Shown: piece by piece, positions 32,760-40,801 of the stretch
Layout: every line of letters starts with the position of its first letter
Numbering within the stretch: position 1 is the stretch's first letter
Assembly (NCBI RefSeq): GCF_014621775.1
Contig: NZ_CP061204.1
Location: forward strand, 2,686,501 to 2,750,500
Origin: Stenotrophomonas sp. 169
GTDB taxonomy: Bacteria > Pseudomonadota > Gammaproteobacteria > Xanthomonadales > Xanthomonadaceae
DNA: 64,000 nt
Reading direction: 5' to 3'
The notes under the pieces: model-generated
The model's input: the letters and a program-made list of their open reading frames with translations, nothing else
Databases searched by the model: none
What the model was told of the DNA's origin: nothing
Position numbers and translations under genes: made by a program

Positions 32760-33802
32760 ACTGGCTGCTGCGCACGCCCTATCTGCGAACCGGACTGACG
32801 CTTGCGCTGCTGGCAGGCTTCTACGGGTTGCCGTGGCTGCAGTGGAACGGCCGACAAGCCCTGTTGCTGGATCTCGTGCAGCGCCGGTTTGACCTGTTCG
32901 GGCGCACCCTGTGGCCGGACGATGTGGGCCTGCTGTTGGCTCTGCTGGCGTTTGCCGCCGTGTTGCTGGCGCTGTTCACCCACTTGGCGGGGCGACTGTG
33001 GTGCGGCCATGCCTGTCCGCAGACGTTGTGGAGCCAGTTGTTTGGCTGGGTGGAACGTGGCACGCGGTGGGCACTTCATAACGCGTCCGTTGAGCCGCTG
33101 TTGCGGCATGCGATCTGGGCCTGCCTGGCCTTGGCCACCGGCCTGACCGTCGTCGGCCTTTTCACGCCTTTCCACCCGTTGCTGATGCGGGCGGTGCAGT
33201 GCCGGCTGGGTGCCTGGGAAACGTTCTGGATCGTGTTCTACGCTGCCGCGACGTGGGGCAATGCCGGATTCCTGCGCCGTCATGTGTGCAGGGCGCTGTG
33301 CCCGTTCGCACGCATCCAGCCCCTGCTGGCCGATGCGCATACGCCGCGCATGCTGTACCTGGCGCCGCGCGGCGAGCCCCGAGGCATGCGCGCTGCCGGG
33401 TTGGGCAGCGTGGCGGCGCGCGGCCGGGGGCTGCTCGACCCCACTACCGCACAGGACTACGTGTTTCGCGCCGCGCATCCTGAGCTTGCCGGGCCCATGC
33501 CGTTCTTCGCCGCTGACCGGCTGGGGGACTGCATCGACTGCCGCCTCTGCGTCAGCGCCTGCCCGGTAGGGCTGGACGTACGTGAGGGGCCACAGGCGGA
33601 TTGTCTGGCGTGTGGCGCATGCCTGGTGGCCTGCAACAACGTGCAGCACGCCACGATGGGCACCTCCGGGCTGATCCGTTACACGCGGCCCGACCGCGGC
33701 CTGTCCGCGCCACGCAGCATGCTGCGACCGGTCACGCTGGTGCTGCTGGTCCCGCTCTGCGTGCTGGGGGCGTGGCTGGTGGCGCGCCTGTTCGCGGGCT
33801 GA
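32756..33802 (+). CDS. CcoG/FixG-like membrane-bound ferredoxin, short form
   Basis: A 348-residue integral membrane 4Fe-4S protein resembling the N-terminal two thirds of CcoG (FixG/RdxA), which is involved in copper handling for cbb3 oxidase. It starts with GTG overlapping the previous stop (GTGA). It shows the CGHACPQTLWSQLFGW motif, CRALCPFARIQ, and a ferredoxin pair CIDCRLCVSACPVG and CLACGACLVACNNV. The usual C-terminal IgG-like domain (CcoG is normally about 470 residues) is absent, and a final membrane helix closes the protein instead. No ccoNOQP genes are in the window. Confidence 0.82.
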   Translation: MNWLLRTPYLRTGLTLALLAGFYGLPWLQWNGRQALLLDLVQRRFDLFGRTLWPDDVGLLLALLAFAAVLLALFTHLAGRLWCGHACPQTLWSQLFGWVERGTRWALHNASVEPLLRHAIWACLALATGLTVVGLFTPFHPLLMRAVQCRLGAWETFWIVFYAAATWGNAGFLRRHVCRALCPFARIQPLLADAHTPRMLYLAPRGEPRGMRAAGLGSVAARGRGLLDPTTAQDYVFRAAHPELAGPMPFFAADRLGDCIDCRLCVSACPVGLDVREGPQADCLACGACLVACNNVQHATMGTSGLIRYTRPDRGLSAPRSMLRPVTLVLLVPLCVLGAWLVARLFAG

Positions 33803-33803
33803 C

Positions 33804-34040
33804 TCAGCGCGCTGGCGACTCGGCAGGTGGCACAAGTTGCGCCTGCCGCACGATGCCAAGCTGCTCGATCAACAACGCCATTTCATTGGTGACCTGCGTG
33901 CGCTGGCCGCCTTGTGGCACCAATCGCGCGAGCACCTGCTGATAGGTGTTCCAGAACTCTGGACCGCATCCGTGCTTCTGGTAACTGTCTTCCAGCTCGT
34001 TGCGAACCTGGTCTGCCAGATCCTGCGTGCCGTAGTCCAT
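33804..34040 (-). CDS. Conserved-looking small cytoplasmic protein, unknown function
   Basis: A 78-residue protein (MDYGTQDLADQVRNELEDSY...), acidic at the N-terminus and helical by composition, with no signal peptide or membrane segment. Its stop lies almost at the end of the converging ferredoxin gene. I do not recognise a family. Coding is supported by codon usage like the neighbours and an independent position on the minus strand, not by any motif. Confidence 0.5.
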   Translation of the reverse strand: MDYGTQDLADQVRNELEDSYQKHGCGPEFWNTYQQVLARLVPQGGQRTQVTNEMALLIEQLGIVRQAQLVPPAESPAR

Positions 34041-34272
34041 GTACGACCCTCCAAGGAATAAACGCCCGGTTTCGACTCTCTCGTCCAGAAAGCCTGCTTA
34101 TGCTGCCTATTGAATTAGTCATAAATTTGACTACACGTCAATGACAAGAAGAACACATCATCGCCATTAACCTGAACGATTAACCCGCTCGCTCCAGGTT
34201 ACGTCGCGCACCACCGACACCGCCCTCACCCCGTACCGCTAAGGTTGGTGGAAACAGACAGGTGAGACGAGC
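34041..34272. other. Intergenic stretch, AT-richer, no gene seen
   Basis: Contains an AT-rich core around 34100-34180 (including ATTGAATTAGTCATAAATTTG) that could hold promoters for the flanking divergent small genes. No open reading frame of note and no RNA structure I can support. Confidence 0.4.
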
Positions 34273-34446
34273 ATGCAACTGACGACCGAGCAGCGCAGGA
34301 TCCTTGAGGACATCCACGCAACGCGTGAGGTGTCTGCCGAAGACGCGACGTGGGCGGTCAAGGCCGGCTTGGCCGTACAGGCCGAAGATGGTGACATCGA
34401 CCTGAGCCAGGAAGGCCGGCAGCAGGTCGAGCCGATCGTCGGCTGA
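34273..34446 (+). CDS. Possible 57-residue small protein
   Basis: Short frame MQLTTEQRRILEDIHATREV... ending QQVEPIVG, with helical, acidic composition reminiscent of small winged-helix-like regulators, but too short to assign. It starts 9 bp after a purine-rich GGTGAGACGA stretch that may be a ribosome site. The minus strand here has longer frames that look like shadows. Nothing more is seen up to 34704. Confidence 0.4.
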   Translation: MQLTTEQRRILEDIHATREVSAEDATWAVKAGLAVQAEDGDIDLSQEGRQQVEPIVG

Positions 34447-34704
34447 GACCTCCCCCGCGTGTGGGGGCACCCGCTGCGCAGGCTGACAGGTTGCGCCATG
34501 CCCCATGCGACGCCGCGGGCTGCGTACCACGCGGCGGCGAGGCGCAGCGGACTGAACAGAGGGAGATCAAGCCCGCCTGCGGCACTGTGTAGGCTGCACG
34601 TCGCGCGTTAGCCGCCGTCTGCTGACAGGGCGCAGCGGCTCCACCGCCTTCGTGCAGCCTTATCGCGCGCAGGGCTGGTGCGCGCCCGGCTCCCGGAGCG
34701 ACAG

Positions 34705-35358
34705 ATGCTCACCGCAGCACACCTTTCGCAGATTCTCATGTGTCCGTTGACGCTGGCGCAGCGTTGGGCAGACCCGTTGAACGTGGCCATGGACACCTTC
34801 GACATCACCACACCACGGCGCCAGGCCCACTTCCTGGCCCAACTGGGGCATGAAAGCCACAGCCTGCAGACGTTGCAGGAACTGCTGTCGTACAGCCCCA
34901 AGCGCATCCGCGACGAATACGGCTGTCGCGTCGCCGAAGCGGAGCATGCGTCCTACGCGCGCAAGCCAGAGCGGCTGGCCAATCGCGTGCACGCTGATCG
35001 AGGTGGCAACGGCGACGAAGCCAGCGGCGATGGATATCGATATCGCGGACGCGGACCGTTACCGCTACGCGGGCGTGGCGACTATCGGCGCATCGGCGTG
35101 CTGATCGGCATGCCACTGGAAGAACAGCCCGAGTTGATGGAATCCCCGGAAGTGGCTGCGCTGGCGGCGGCCGGGTGGTGGCACGACGCCGGACTCAACG
35201 TGCTGGCCGACAAGGACGATCTGCTGTCGATAAGCCGACACGTCAACCTGGGAAACGCCGCCTGCAAAGCCACACCGCAGGCGCTGAGCGAACGCGGTGC
35301 CCGTACGCGCCGTGCGCTGCTGGCACTGGGCACGATGCCGCGCGCAGATGGCTGGTAA
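34705..35358 (+). CDS. GH19-type endolysin/chitinase-like protein
   Basis: About 217 residues with the glycoside hydrolase 19 fold as used by phage lysozymes. It shows the catalytic-acid helix QAHFLAQLGHESHSLQTLQE (Glu of GHES), NGDEASGDGYRYRGRG and the C-terminal LNVLADKDDLLSISRHVN segment. The active-site loop reads GPLPLRGRGDYR where relatives have a LQLTGR pattern, so the conserved Gln and Thr are replaced by Pro and Arg; activity is doubtful. An upstream in-frame start at 34678 is possible. A partial second copy of its 3' end lies at 41003-41167. Confidence 0.85.
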   Translation: MLTAAHLSQILMCPLTLAQRWADPLNVAMDTFDITTPRRQAHFLAQLGHESHSLQTLQELLSYSPKRIRDEYGCRVAEAEHASYARKPERLANRVHADRGGNGDEASGDGYRYRGRGPLPLRGRGDYRRIGVLIGMPLEEQPELMESPEVAALAAAGWWHDAGLNVLADKDDLLSISRHVNLGNAACKATPQALSERGARTRRALLALGTMPRADGW

Positions 35359-35429
35359 AGACGCGCAATGGCATGTGACTGATGCCCGCACGCGCCGTGA
35401 CCTGTTGGCACTGGCCACACTGATACCCG

Positions 35430-35540
35430 GTAGAGCCGACTTCAGTCGGCTGCCGTTGCGGTTGCGGTTGCCGTTGCGGTTGCCGTTGCCGTCGCGGCTG
35501 CTGCGATGCGGGACGGCAGCGGACTGAAGTCCGCTCTACC
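35430..35540. repeat. Composite of two facing GTAG palindromes around a hexanucleotide tandem repeat
   Basis: A plus-oriented GTAG element at 35430-35453 (AGCCGACTTCAGTCGGCT) and a minus-oriented one at 35516-35540 (AGCGGACTGAAGTCCGCT, then CTAC) enclose about eight degenerate 6-bp units of the CCGTTG/CGGTTG type (35454-35508). The same composite occurs at 41176-41250 with only one such unit, so this copy has an expanded tandem array. Confidence 0.85.
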
Positions 35541-35794
35541 AGACTGGTTTACCTCTACCCGCAGGCAGCCTTCTGTTGCCTCAGCAGCGACCCAACGACG
35601 TCAAGGATCACGTATGTGGGACTCAAAAACCGCTATCCTCGCTGCCGCATACCTACTGTTCTGCCAATGCGCTACAGCCATACGGGATCGCTGTGACCCT
35701 CTCGAAAGGTATTGAATGACCCGAGCGCGGCGAAGATGGAACGCACCACCGCGCCCACTGATTCAGGTGTGCAAAGGGCCAAGGACCGCCGCGC
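35541..35794. other. Intergenic, only a tiny frame
   Basis: Holds a 33-codon frame at about 35614-35715 (MWDSKTAILAAAYLLF...) with a signal-peptide-like N-terminus but no match to known families, and otherwise no recognisable element. Confidence 0.35.
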
Positions 35795-36283
35795 TCATCG
35801 CACTTGCAACTGCTTCCCAGCCGAGGCCTTGATCAGTTCCCGGCCAGCAACCAGCAAGCCATCTACCAGGTGCTCTCCAAGCAACGACGTGCTATCCCCA
35901 TCGCAACGCGCTATGTGCTCGGCATGCAGGATTTCCAAAGCCGCATCCAGAGCCTGCATCACGCGGATTGGCACGGCGACTTTACCGACGCGCTCCAGTT
36001 CGGCGGACGGGTCTACCTCAGGTGCAGGCAGCGACGGCACCAGCGTCAGGTGGGTCAGTCGCGTACTCGCCGGGTGCTCAGCCGCGTACTGCTGCAGACG
36101 GCGTTCCAGCGTCTCGATGAATTTCTGCGGCACGTCGTGGATCTGCTCGCCTAGCAGGGAGGCGAGACGCGCGGAGCTCAGGGGATGTTCGGTAGTCAAC
36201 GGCAGGACCTCGCAGTGAGGCCACCTGCGCTGGGGCGCAAGGTGGCGGGCGATGCGGGTTGCCATACCGGGTGAGTAAACCAT
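35795..36283 (-). CDS. Hypothetical protein, 162 residues
   Basis: From the ATG at 36283 (MVYSPGMATRIARHLAPQRR) the frame runs to 35795. An extension upstream to 36610 has a skewed composition and is rejected. The protein is soluble, with the helix LLGEQIHDVPQKFIETLERR and the hydrophobic helix IRVMQALDAALEILHAEHI. No family recognised. It lies between the endolysin gene and the island, so it may be accessory. Confidence 0.5.
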   Translation of the reverse strand: MVYSPGMATRIARHLAPQRRWPHCEVLPLTTEHPLSSARLASLLGEQIHDVPQKFIETLERRLQQYAAEHPASTRLTHLTLVPSLPAPEVDPSAELERVGKVAVPIRVMQALDAALEILHAEHIARCDGDSTSLLGEHLVDGLLVAGRELIKASAGKQLQVR

Positions 36284-36648
36284 TAACCGGCGGATCAGGG
36301 ATCCCCCGCATCGCCTGCCATGAAACCGATAGGCGATGCAGTGCATTCTCCGCCGTGCCCCAGGGGGCAGAACAGAGTCAACGGTTAACTCACTAACAGG
36401 ATGGCAATCCCGGCTGATGCCCCGTGGCACCAGCGGGATCCATCGTGCGCAGCGGCAAGTACCTGCGTCCATGAGGAAAATTGCGAAGTTCTGCCCATAT
36501 GTGCCATGGATCGCACGTAGCCACCAAGGACAGAAGATGGCGCGAAGCGCGGGGCCAGAGAAGACGCCGCATTGGCCACCATCCATGCGGCAATAGGCAG
36601 CATGCGACACGCGCCAAGACCACAGATCGAAGCACCCGGTCGGACCGA
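36284..36648. other. Intergenic region left of the island
   Basis: About 365 bp without a supported gene. It has an 11-bp inverted pair GGCGATGCGGG (36247-36257) and CCCGCATCGCC (36305-36315 region) around the start of the preceding gene, which might be an operator; this is weak evidence. Confidence 0.35.
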
Positions 36649-36736
36649 AGACATAAAAAAAGCCCTGATCAAGATCAGGGCTTCAGTCTGGAGGCCTGGG
36701 TCGGAACTGAACCGGCGTACGCGGCTTTGCAGGCCG
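36649..36736. repeat. Left direct repeat (attL-like), truncated tRNA-Cys copy
   Basis: An 88-bp repeat with only two differences from 41284-41371. It holds the terminator hairpin AAGCCCTGATC-AA-GATCAGGGCTT and the 3' half of the tRNA-Cys gene (CCA end, acceptor 3' strand, T-arm and anticodon arm) but stops at the anticodon stem, after which sequence diverges. It cannot encode a tRNA. Confidence 0.93.
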
Positions 36737-36831
36737 TAACGCCAGCTTATTTTTCAGAGACTTATGGCCAATTGACACCCATTCTGCCACGCCCCCATCA
36801 ATCTATTTCATCGGACCGACCGATGCACGTC

Positions 36832-37890
36832 TTAGTAGCAAAGCACCGTGCGGAGGTACTCGTCGCGAAGCTGGCGCGCTTTAGTGCTGTTGACACCTTC
36901 AGCCGCGGCGAGCTTGTAATCTGCCGGCAGATCGGCTTCAAAACGACCAAGATTTACCTGCACGCGATCGCTATCTAGTGCTACCCCTTCTCTTCTCAAC
37001 GCGGCAATGACCACCAGCAGGGAAAATACGTTGGCCTTGTTCAGCCAATAAGATTTGGTCTTGAACCCAAGTGAAAGTAGAAAGTTTGCCGACTCCTCTA
37101 TGAGTCCTACCACCTCATCCCGCTGCTCGAACGAAAGCGCAAAATCATCCAGCAAGTCGGTCGCTTTCTCGTTTCTATTGAAGTAGCCGCCTAAGAGCGT
37201 AGCCATCACGTTAAGAACATGCATCAAGTTCGTTTTTCGTGCGATCTCTTGGTAGGTAAATACACCCTTCTCACTCATCAGCTTCTGGATCGATTTAACG
37301 CGCTGCACCTTGGCCCAGGCGTAAAACTCCGCTGTGATATTAGGATCTTCTCTGAAATCTTCGTCACGCGAGGGGACCAGGCTGACTTGATTAACGAGAA
37401 GCTTTGCGACCAGCATGAACTCGGACGTGGAATACTGGGAAGCCAATTTTTCGATAGACGTCAATGACGAGGATGTACGATTGATGCGTTGAAAAATCTC
37501 TTGAACTTTTGGGTCGTCATTTTCAAGATCAAGCTCGATCACAGGAACGTCGTATTTCAAAAATGCCGACTTCTCCTCATCCGCTAGGCTTGAAAAAGTC
37601 CGCCCACCCACTTCGAATTCTTCAGCCAAGAACATCTCTATAGCATTGCAACGCTGCTGCCCGTCAACAATGCAAGAGATAGTCGTCATCTCCTCGACGT
37701 CAACCTTCCCTTTCGAAATAAATATCTGGGGAAAAGGATATCCTTTCAGTATAGTTTCAATAAATTCGCGCTTGTGCACATCACGCCAAACCAAATTTCG
37801 CTGGAAATATGCATCTGGCACAAGCCTCCCAGCCCTAATATCGTTAACAAGATTCAGCAAGGACATCGACCTAACTCGATACTCAATCAC
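36832..37890 (-). CDS. DUF262-domain protein (ParB/Srx-like nuclease fold family)
   Basis: A 352-residue protein with the N-terminal DUF262 signature: FQRNLVW (residues 29-35), VDGQQR (75-80, the DGQxR nucleotide-binding motif of ParB/DndB/DUF262 folds) and FQRINRTSSSLTSIEKL (133-149). DUF262 proteins include the N-terminal part of GmrS-type type IV restriction enzymes and subunits of several defence systems. No C-terminal DUF1524 HNH nuclease is present. The first codon at 37890 is GTG, overlapping the partner stop (GTGA); an ATG eight codons in is an alternative. Base composition is AT-rich relative to the chromosome. Confidence 0.85.
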   Translation of the reverse strand: MIEYRVRSMSLLNLVNDIRAGRLVPDAYFQRNLVWRDVHKREFIETILKGYPFPQIFISKGKVDVEEMTTISCIVDGQQRCNAIEMFLAEEFEVGGRTFSSLADEEKSAFLKYDVPVIELDLENDDPKVQEIFQRINRTSSSLTSIEKLASQYSTSEFMLVAKLLVNQVSLVPSRDEDFREDPNITAEFYAWAKVQRVKSIQKLMSEKGVFTYQEIARKTNLMHVLNVMATLLGGYFNRNEKATDLLDDFALSFEQRDEVVGLIEESANFLLSLGFKTKSYWLNKANVFSLLVVIAALRREGVALDSDRVQVNLGRFEADLPADYKLAAAEGVNSTKARQLRDEYLRTVLCY

Positions 37891-38474
37891 CGCACAACTC
37901 CTTTGGCCCTACGCCCCTGAATGACCGACCTTTGCTTGGTTTCGAAAAAACGCTCTGACAAATAGATCATCGCAGAAATAGATTTAAACGCCTTACTATG
38001 ATCAGAGCTGAGGCGCCCAAAGAAGTTTGACCAATCAGCACGCATAGGAGATACCGGCATAAAGTCGGGATTGAGCATACCCTTGGTTAGGTAGCTAAGA
38101 TATTGCTCACGATAACTGACCCCCTTTACGAGAGGAAAGCTGGAGCGGATGGAGTAGTTTCGAGTCAAGTTCGCAACTGCCTCCATGTACCTCACAAAAA
38201 GACCGGCGTCTATGATGGCCAAATCCAAATCAGACGTACCTGACGCGAATGGAGTGCCTTTGTGAACGCTGACCCCGATCTTGGCGGATCCGCACACATG
38301 AATGGACGATATCGGCACTCCCCACTTATCTGACACGGAATTAAGAATGTCAAACTGCAAATCTTCTTGCCCAACAAACGCCATTGTCGGGTAGGTTAGA
38401 AAAACTTTTCTAGCGATCATGCCCGGCTCGACTTTTCCAGCGAGACCCGCATCAATCGCGGCGATATGATCCAT
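37887..38474 (-). CDS. Nucleotidyltransferase-like protein, partner of DUF262 gene
   Basis: A 195-residue protein with a polymerase-beta-type nucleotidyltransferase core: HVCGSAKIGVS (G62-S63) followed by SGTSDLDLAIID (D82 and D84), matching the hG[GS]...Dh[DE]h pattern of metal-dependent NTases. Flanking regions are unlike the MNT antitoxins or CD-NTases I know, and its third carboxylate is not obvious. It is the first gene of a two-gene unit; the DUF262 start overlaps its stop by 4 bp. Low GC, foreign to the flanks. Possible roles include modifying the partner, RNA or a small nucleotide; none is proven. Confidence 0.75.
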   Translation of the reverse strand: MDHIAAIDAGLAGKVEPGMIARKVFLTYPTMAFVGQEDLQFDILNSVSDKWGVPISSIHVCGSAKIGVSVHKGTPFASGTSDLDLAIIDAGLFVRYMEAVANLTRNYSIRSSFPLVKGVSYREQYLSYLTKGMLNPDFMPVSPMRADWSNFFGRLSSDHSKAFKSISAMIYLSERFFETKQRSVIQGRRAKGVVR

Positions 38475-38698
38475 GCCGTCAACCCACTAAGCTTCCCTAC
38501 ACTGCGCGAATGTTGAATGAAAGGCCTGCTTTCCGCAATGGTCGCCTCACCTGGTACCCACGCGCTGAATGAAGCGGGCCATCGCCGCAAGCGATCAAGC
38601 GAAGAGGGGGCCTCCGCCGAATTGGCGAAAGGCTTAGAAGCCTGCGTAACTTTATAGAGAAATCAACACCTTAACGCCTTTACATTTCAGGATTCGCT
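38475..38698. other. Upstream region of the NTase-DUF262 pair
   Basis: A 224-bp divergent gap, AT-rich at its right end (around 38640-38700), likely to hold the promoter(s) for the pair and the degraded gene to the right. No palindrome or RNA structure found. Confidence 0.4.
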
Positions 38699-39120
38699 AT
38701 GGCGAGAAGCTTGGAGGGCAGGGAGCGCCCTCGGCGCTTTCTGGAGCTTGGCAGTACGCTGGACTGTATCCTTAGCGCACGCCCTATGGATGAACATATG
38801 CCCCTTCGCCTAGACAAGGTACTCTCGCGCCTTGAAGCGTGCGAGCTGGAATTGCAGGCCTCACGCGGCTACATCAAGGCGCTTGAGTACGGCCTGCACG
38901 CTGTCATCGGGTCTCATCCTGCGCCCGGTGCGCTCGCTGAGCTGTGGCTGCACGTGCTACCGGAAGTCGCCGACGTGCACGGCACAGACGCGACTGGTGC
39001 CCCCGCTGTTCGATGCAGCATTCCAACAGGCGCTGGCAAGCCTTTCGGATCACATTCAAGGGGCAGCAGGCCGGCAAGCTGGCAGCGCTGAGCAAGCCTA
39101 CGGCGGACCGAGCACGTCGC
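38699..39120 (+). pseudogene. Frameshifted phage-type gene, unknown function
   Basis: A helical N-terminal part (MPLRLDKVLSRLEACELELQ, then RGYIKALEYGLHAVIGSHP) is encoded in one frame; the likely continuation FDAAFQQALASLSDHIQ is in a second frame from about 38995, and GQQAGKLAALSKPTADRA in a third from about 39055. Consecutive plausible segments in three frames indicate at least two frameshifts. I cannot assign a family. Confidence 0.6.
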
Positions 39121-39493
39121 GAGGATCCAGCTGCTTCCCCCTGCCACGTAATACGACGTGGTCCTGGATCCACTGCAGCTTGATTGCCACTCTCTTGCGC
39201 AGCGCACGCTCGTGCCGCAGAGCCCACAGCTCACAGCCGCGGCGGCCGGCCTCGAATGACGTGCACGGGCGCGTCAAGAGTGGCGTCTCAATGCCACTCT
39301 CCAGATATAGGTAAGCCAGCCAAGGTCCATCTATTCGCTGCTGCATGCTGGCCACGATCTCGCCGTGGAGGAACAACCCGGTCGGGAGCTTGTCCAGATG
39401 GCAGCGGGGCGCCCAGTGGAAATCCTCGGGCATAGGGGTGAGGGTCTTGGTGTCGGCGTCCATGGCCCAAAGGATAGGCTGGCGCAGTCTCAT
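39098..39493 (-). CDS. Hypothetical protein, 131 residues
   Basis: Starts at MRLRQPILWAMDADTKTL (39493); a further in-frame ATG lies 30 bp downstream. Features include FHWAPRCHLDKLPTGLFLHG, IDGPWLAYLYLESG and a basic C-terminal half (RHERALRKRVAIKLQWI). No family recognised. It is divergent from the SRAP gene with 61 bp between starts, an arrangement that suggests a shared promoter region. Overlaps the 3' end of the degraded gene on the opposite strand. Confidence 0.55.
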   Translation of the reverse strand: MRLRQPILWAMDADTKTLTPMPEDFHWAPRCHLDKLPTGLFLHGEIVASMQQRIDGPWLAYLYLESGIETPLLTRPCTSFEAGRRGCELWALRHERALRKRVAIKLQWIQDHVVLRGRGKQLDPRDVLGPP

Positions 39494-39554
39494 AGCCCGA
39501 TACATCGGTGAAGCGTTCACCCCGGCGCCACCCTGCACGGCCTATGGTCCGCCC

Positions 39555-40219
39555 ATGTGCGGCCGATTCGTCCAGACCCCCATCTTCAAGCCTGACCAAC
39601 TCGGCCTGCCCGATCTGGCGCAGGCCCTGCTCGAGCTGCCGCCCAGCTACAACCTGGCGCCGACCCAGCGGTCGTCGGTCATCCTTGATCGCGGCACCGG
39701 CGGGCAGGTCACCCGCCTGGCATGCGGGCTCCTGCCCTTCTGGGCCAAGGCCACGAGCCTACGGGGCTCGACCATCAATGCCAGAATCGAGACTGTGGCC
39801 ACGAAGCCGGCGTTCCGCGCTGCCTTCAAGAAGCGCCGCTGCGTGGTGCCAATGGCCGGAACCTACGAGTGGTCGGTCAACCCAGAAGACGGCAAGAAGG
39901 ATCCGTGGTTCATCCACGCGGCCGGGCCGCTGCTGGCTGCCGGCTTGTGGGAGGACGCAGGCCCGCTGCTGGCCGAGGGCAACCTCGGCACCTTCACCGT
40001 CATTACCGGGGACAGCAGCGGCGTGTCGGCTGACATCCACGATCGCATGCCGGTGTGGCTGCAGCCGGGCTAGGTCGACGACTGGCTGGCCACCGGCCTC
40101 GAAGATGCCATGGCAATGCTACTGGCCAGCGAGCCCCTGCAATGGAGGCCTACCGGGTCAGCCGCACGGTGAATACCCCACGGAACAACGCCGAGCAGCT
40201 TCTGGAGCCGGTTGCCTGA
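39555..40219 (+). pseudogene. SOS response-associated peptidase (SRAP/YedK/HMCES-like), disrupted
   Basis: Begins MCGRFVQTP with the catalytic Cys2 that forms thiazolidine crosslinks with abasic sites in this family. NLAPTQ, NARIETVATKPAF, the TYEW glutamate and DIHDRMPVWL histidine are all present. An amber codon at 40071-40073 (PVWLQPG-stop-VDDWL) interrupts the expected C-terminus; after it the frame continues in family-like sequence (VDDWLATGLEDAMAM), then shifts once, near 40140, to reach VSRTVNTPRNN and a stop at 40219. So both a nonsense codon and a frameshift are present; residual function is doubtful. Confidence 0.8.
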
Positions 40220-40225
40220 AGGGGC

Positions 40226-40801
40226 TCAGCCCCACATCGGCAGTTGATCGTCCTCCCAGGACTTGATGATGAGCTCCCCCGACTTCTTCCCCGTTGCCTG
40301 CCGGATCTGGGGGTGATCATTGATCGAGAGCACCGCCCTGCCCTTCATGGCCCGCATGAGGCTGGCCATCTCCTCGTACTGCTCCATCCCGAAGTCGACC
40401 CCGTACCCTTCCGTCTGCCAATACGGCGGATCCAAATAGAAGAGCGTCCCGGCGCGGTCGTAGCGCCGCACACACTCTTGCCACGGCAAATGCTCGATCA
40501 CGACGTTGGCCAAGCGGATGTGGACGGCGCTGAGCTCCTCTTCGATCCGCAACAGGTTGAGGCGCGGACCACCGCTGGCCACCAAGCCGAACGACTGCCC
40601 TTGCACCTTGCCGCCGAATGCCAGCTTCTGCAGATAGTAGAACCGCGCCGCTCGCTGCCGGGCCTTGGCTGCCACTCCCTTCCCCGTCGAATCGCCGGTG
40701 ACCACCACGGCGTCATACGGCGGCGCGCTGCGCATCTGCACGCTCTCGGTCACCATGTAGTCTTTCTGCAGTACGTGATCCGGCGCGACTTCCTTCCAGA
40801 G
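40226..40801 (-). pseudogene. DNA adenine methylase (D12 class) C-terminal remnant
   Basis: The open part from 40756 encodes 176 residues with catalytic motif IV DPPY (LFYLDPPYWQTEG), ARFYYLQKLAFGG and SINDHPQIR, as in Dam-type N6-adenine methylases. The AdoMet-binding N-terminal region with its FxGxG motif (about 80-100 residues) is missing; upstream codons to 40801 (LWKEVAPDHVLQKDY) are family-neutral and preceded by a stop. It is convergent with the SRAP remnant, 6 bp apart. Probably nonfunctional. Confidence 0.75.

Noticed and set aside
35430..35540. Insertion sequence with terminal inverted repeats
   Set aside because: The facing GTAG palindromes enclose only a tandem repeat, with no transposase, so they are non-autonomous intergenic repeats.
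35506..35715. 69-codon plus-strand frame with a signal-like segment
   Set aside because: Begins inside the GTAG composite; only its last 33 codons look protein-like and nothing supports translation.
36284..36610. N-terminal extension of the 162-residue hypothetical protein
   Set aside because: Composition changes abruptly (Cys/Trp/Arg-rich) and the region has no independent coding signal; the ATG at 36283 is preferred.
36687..36736. Second tRNA-Cys gene
   Set aside because: Lacks the D-arm and the 5' half of the acceptor stem; it is the attachment-site fragment only.
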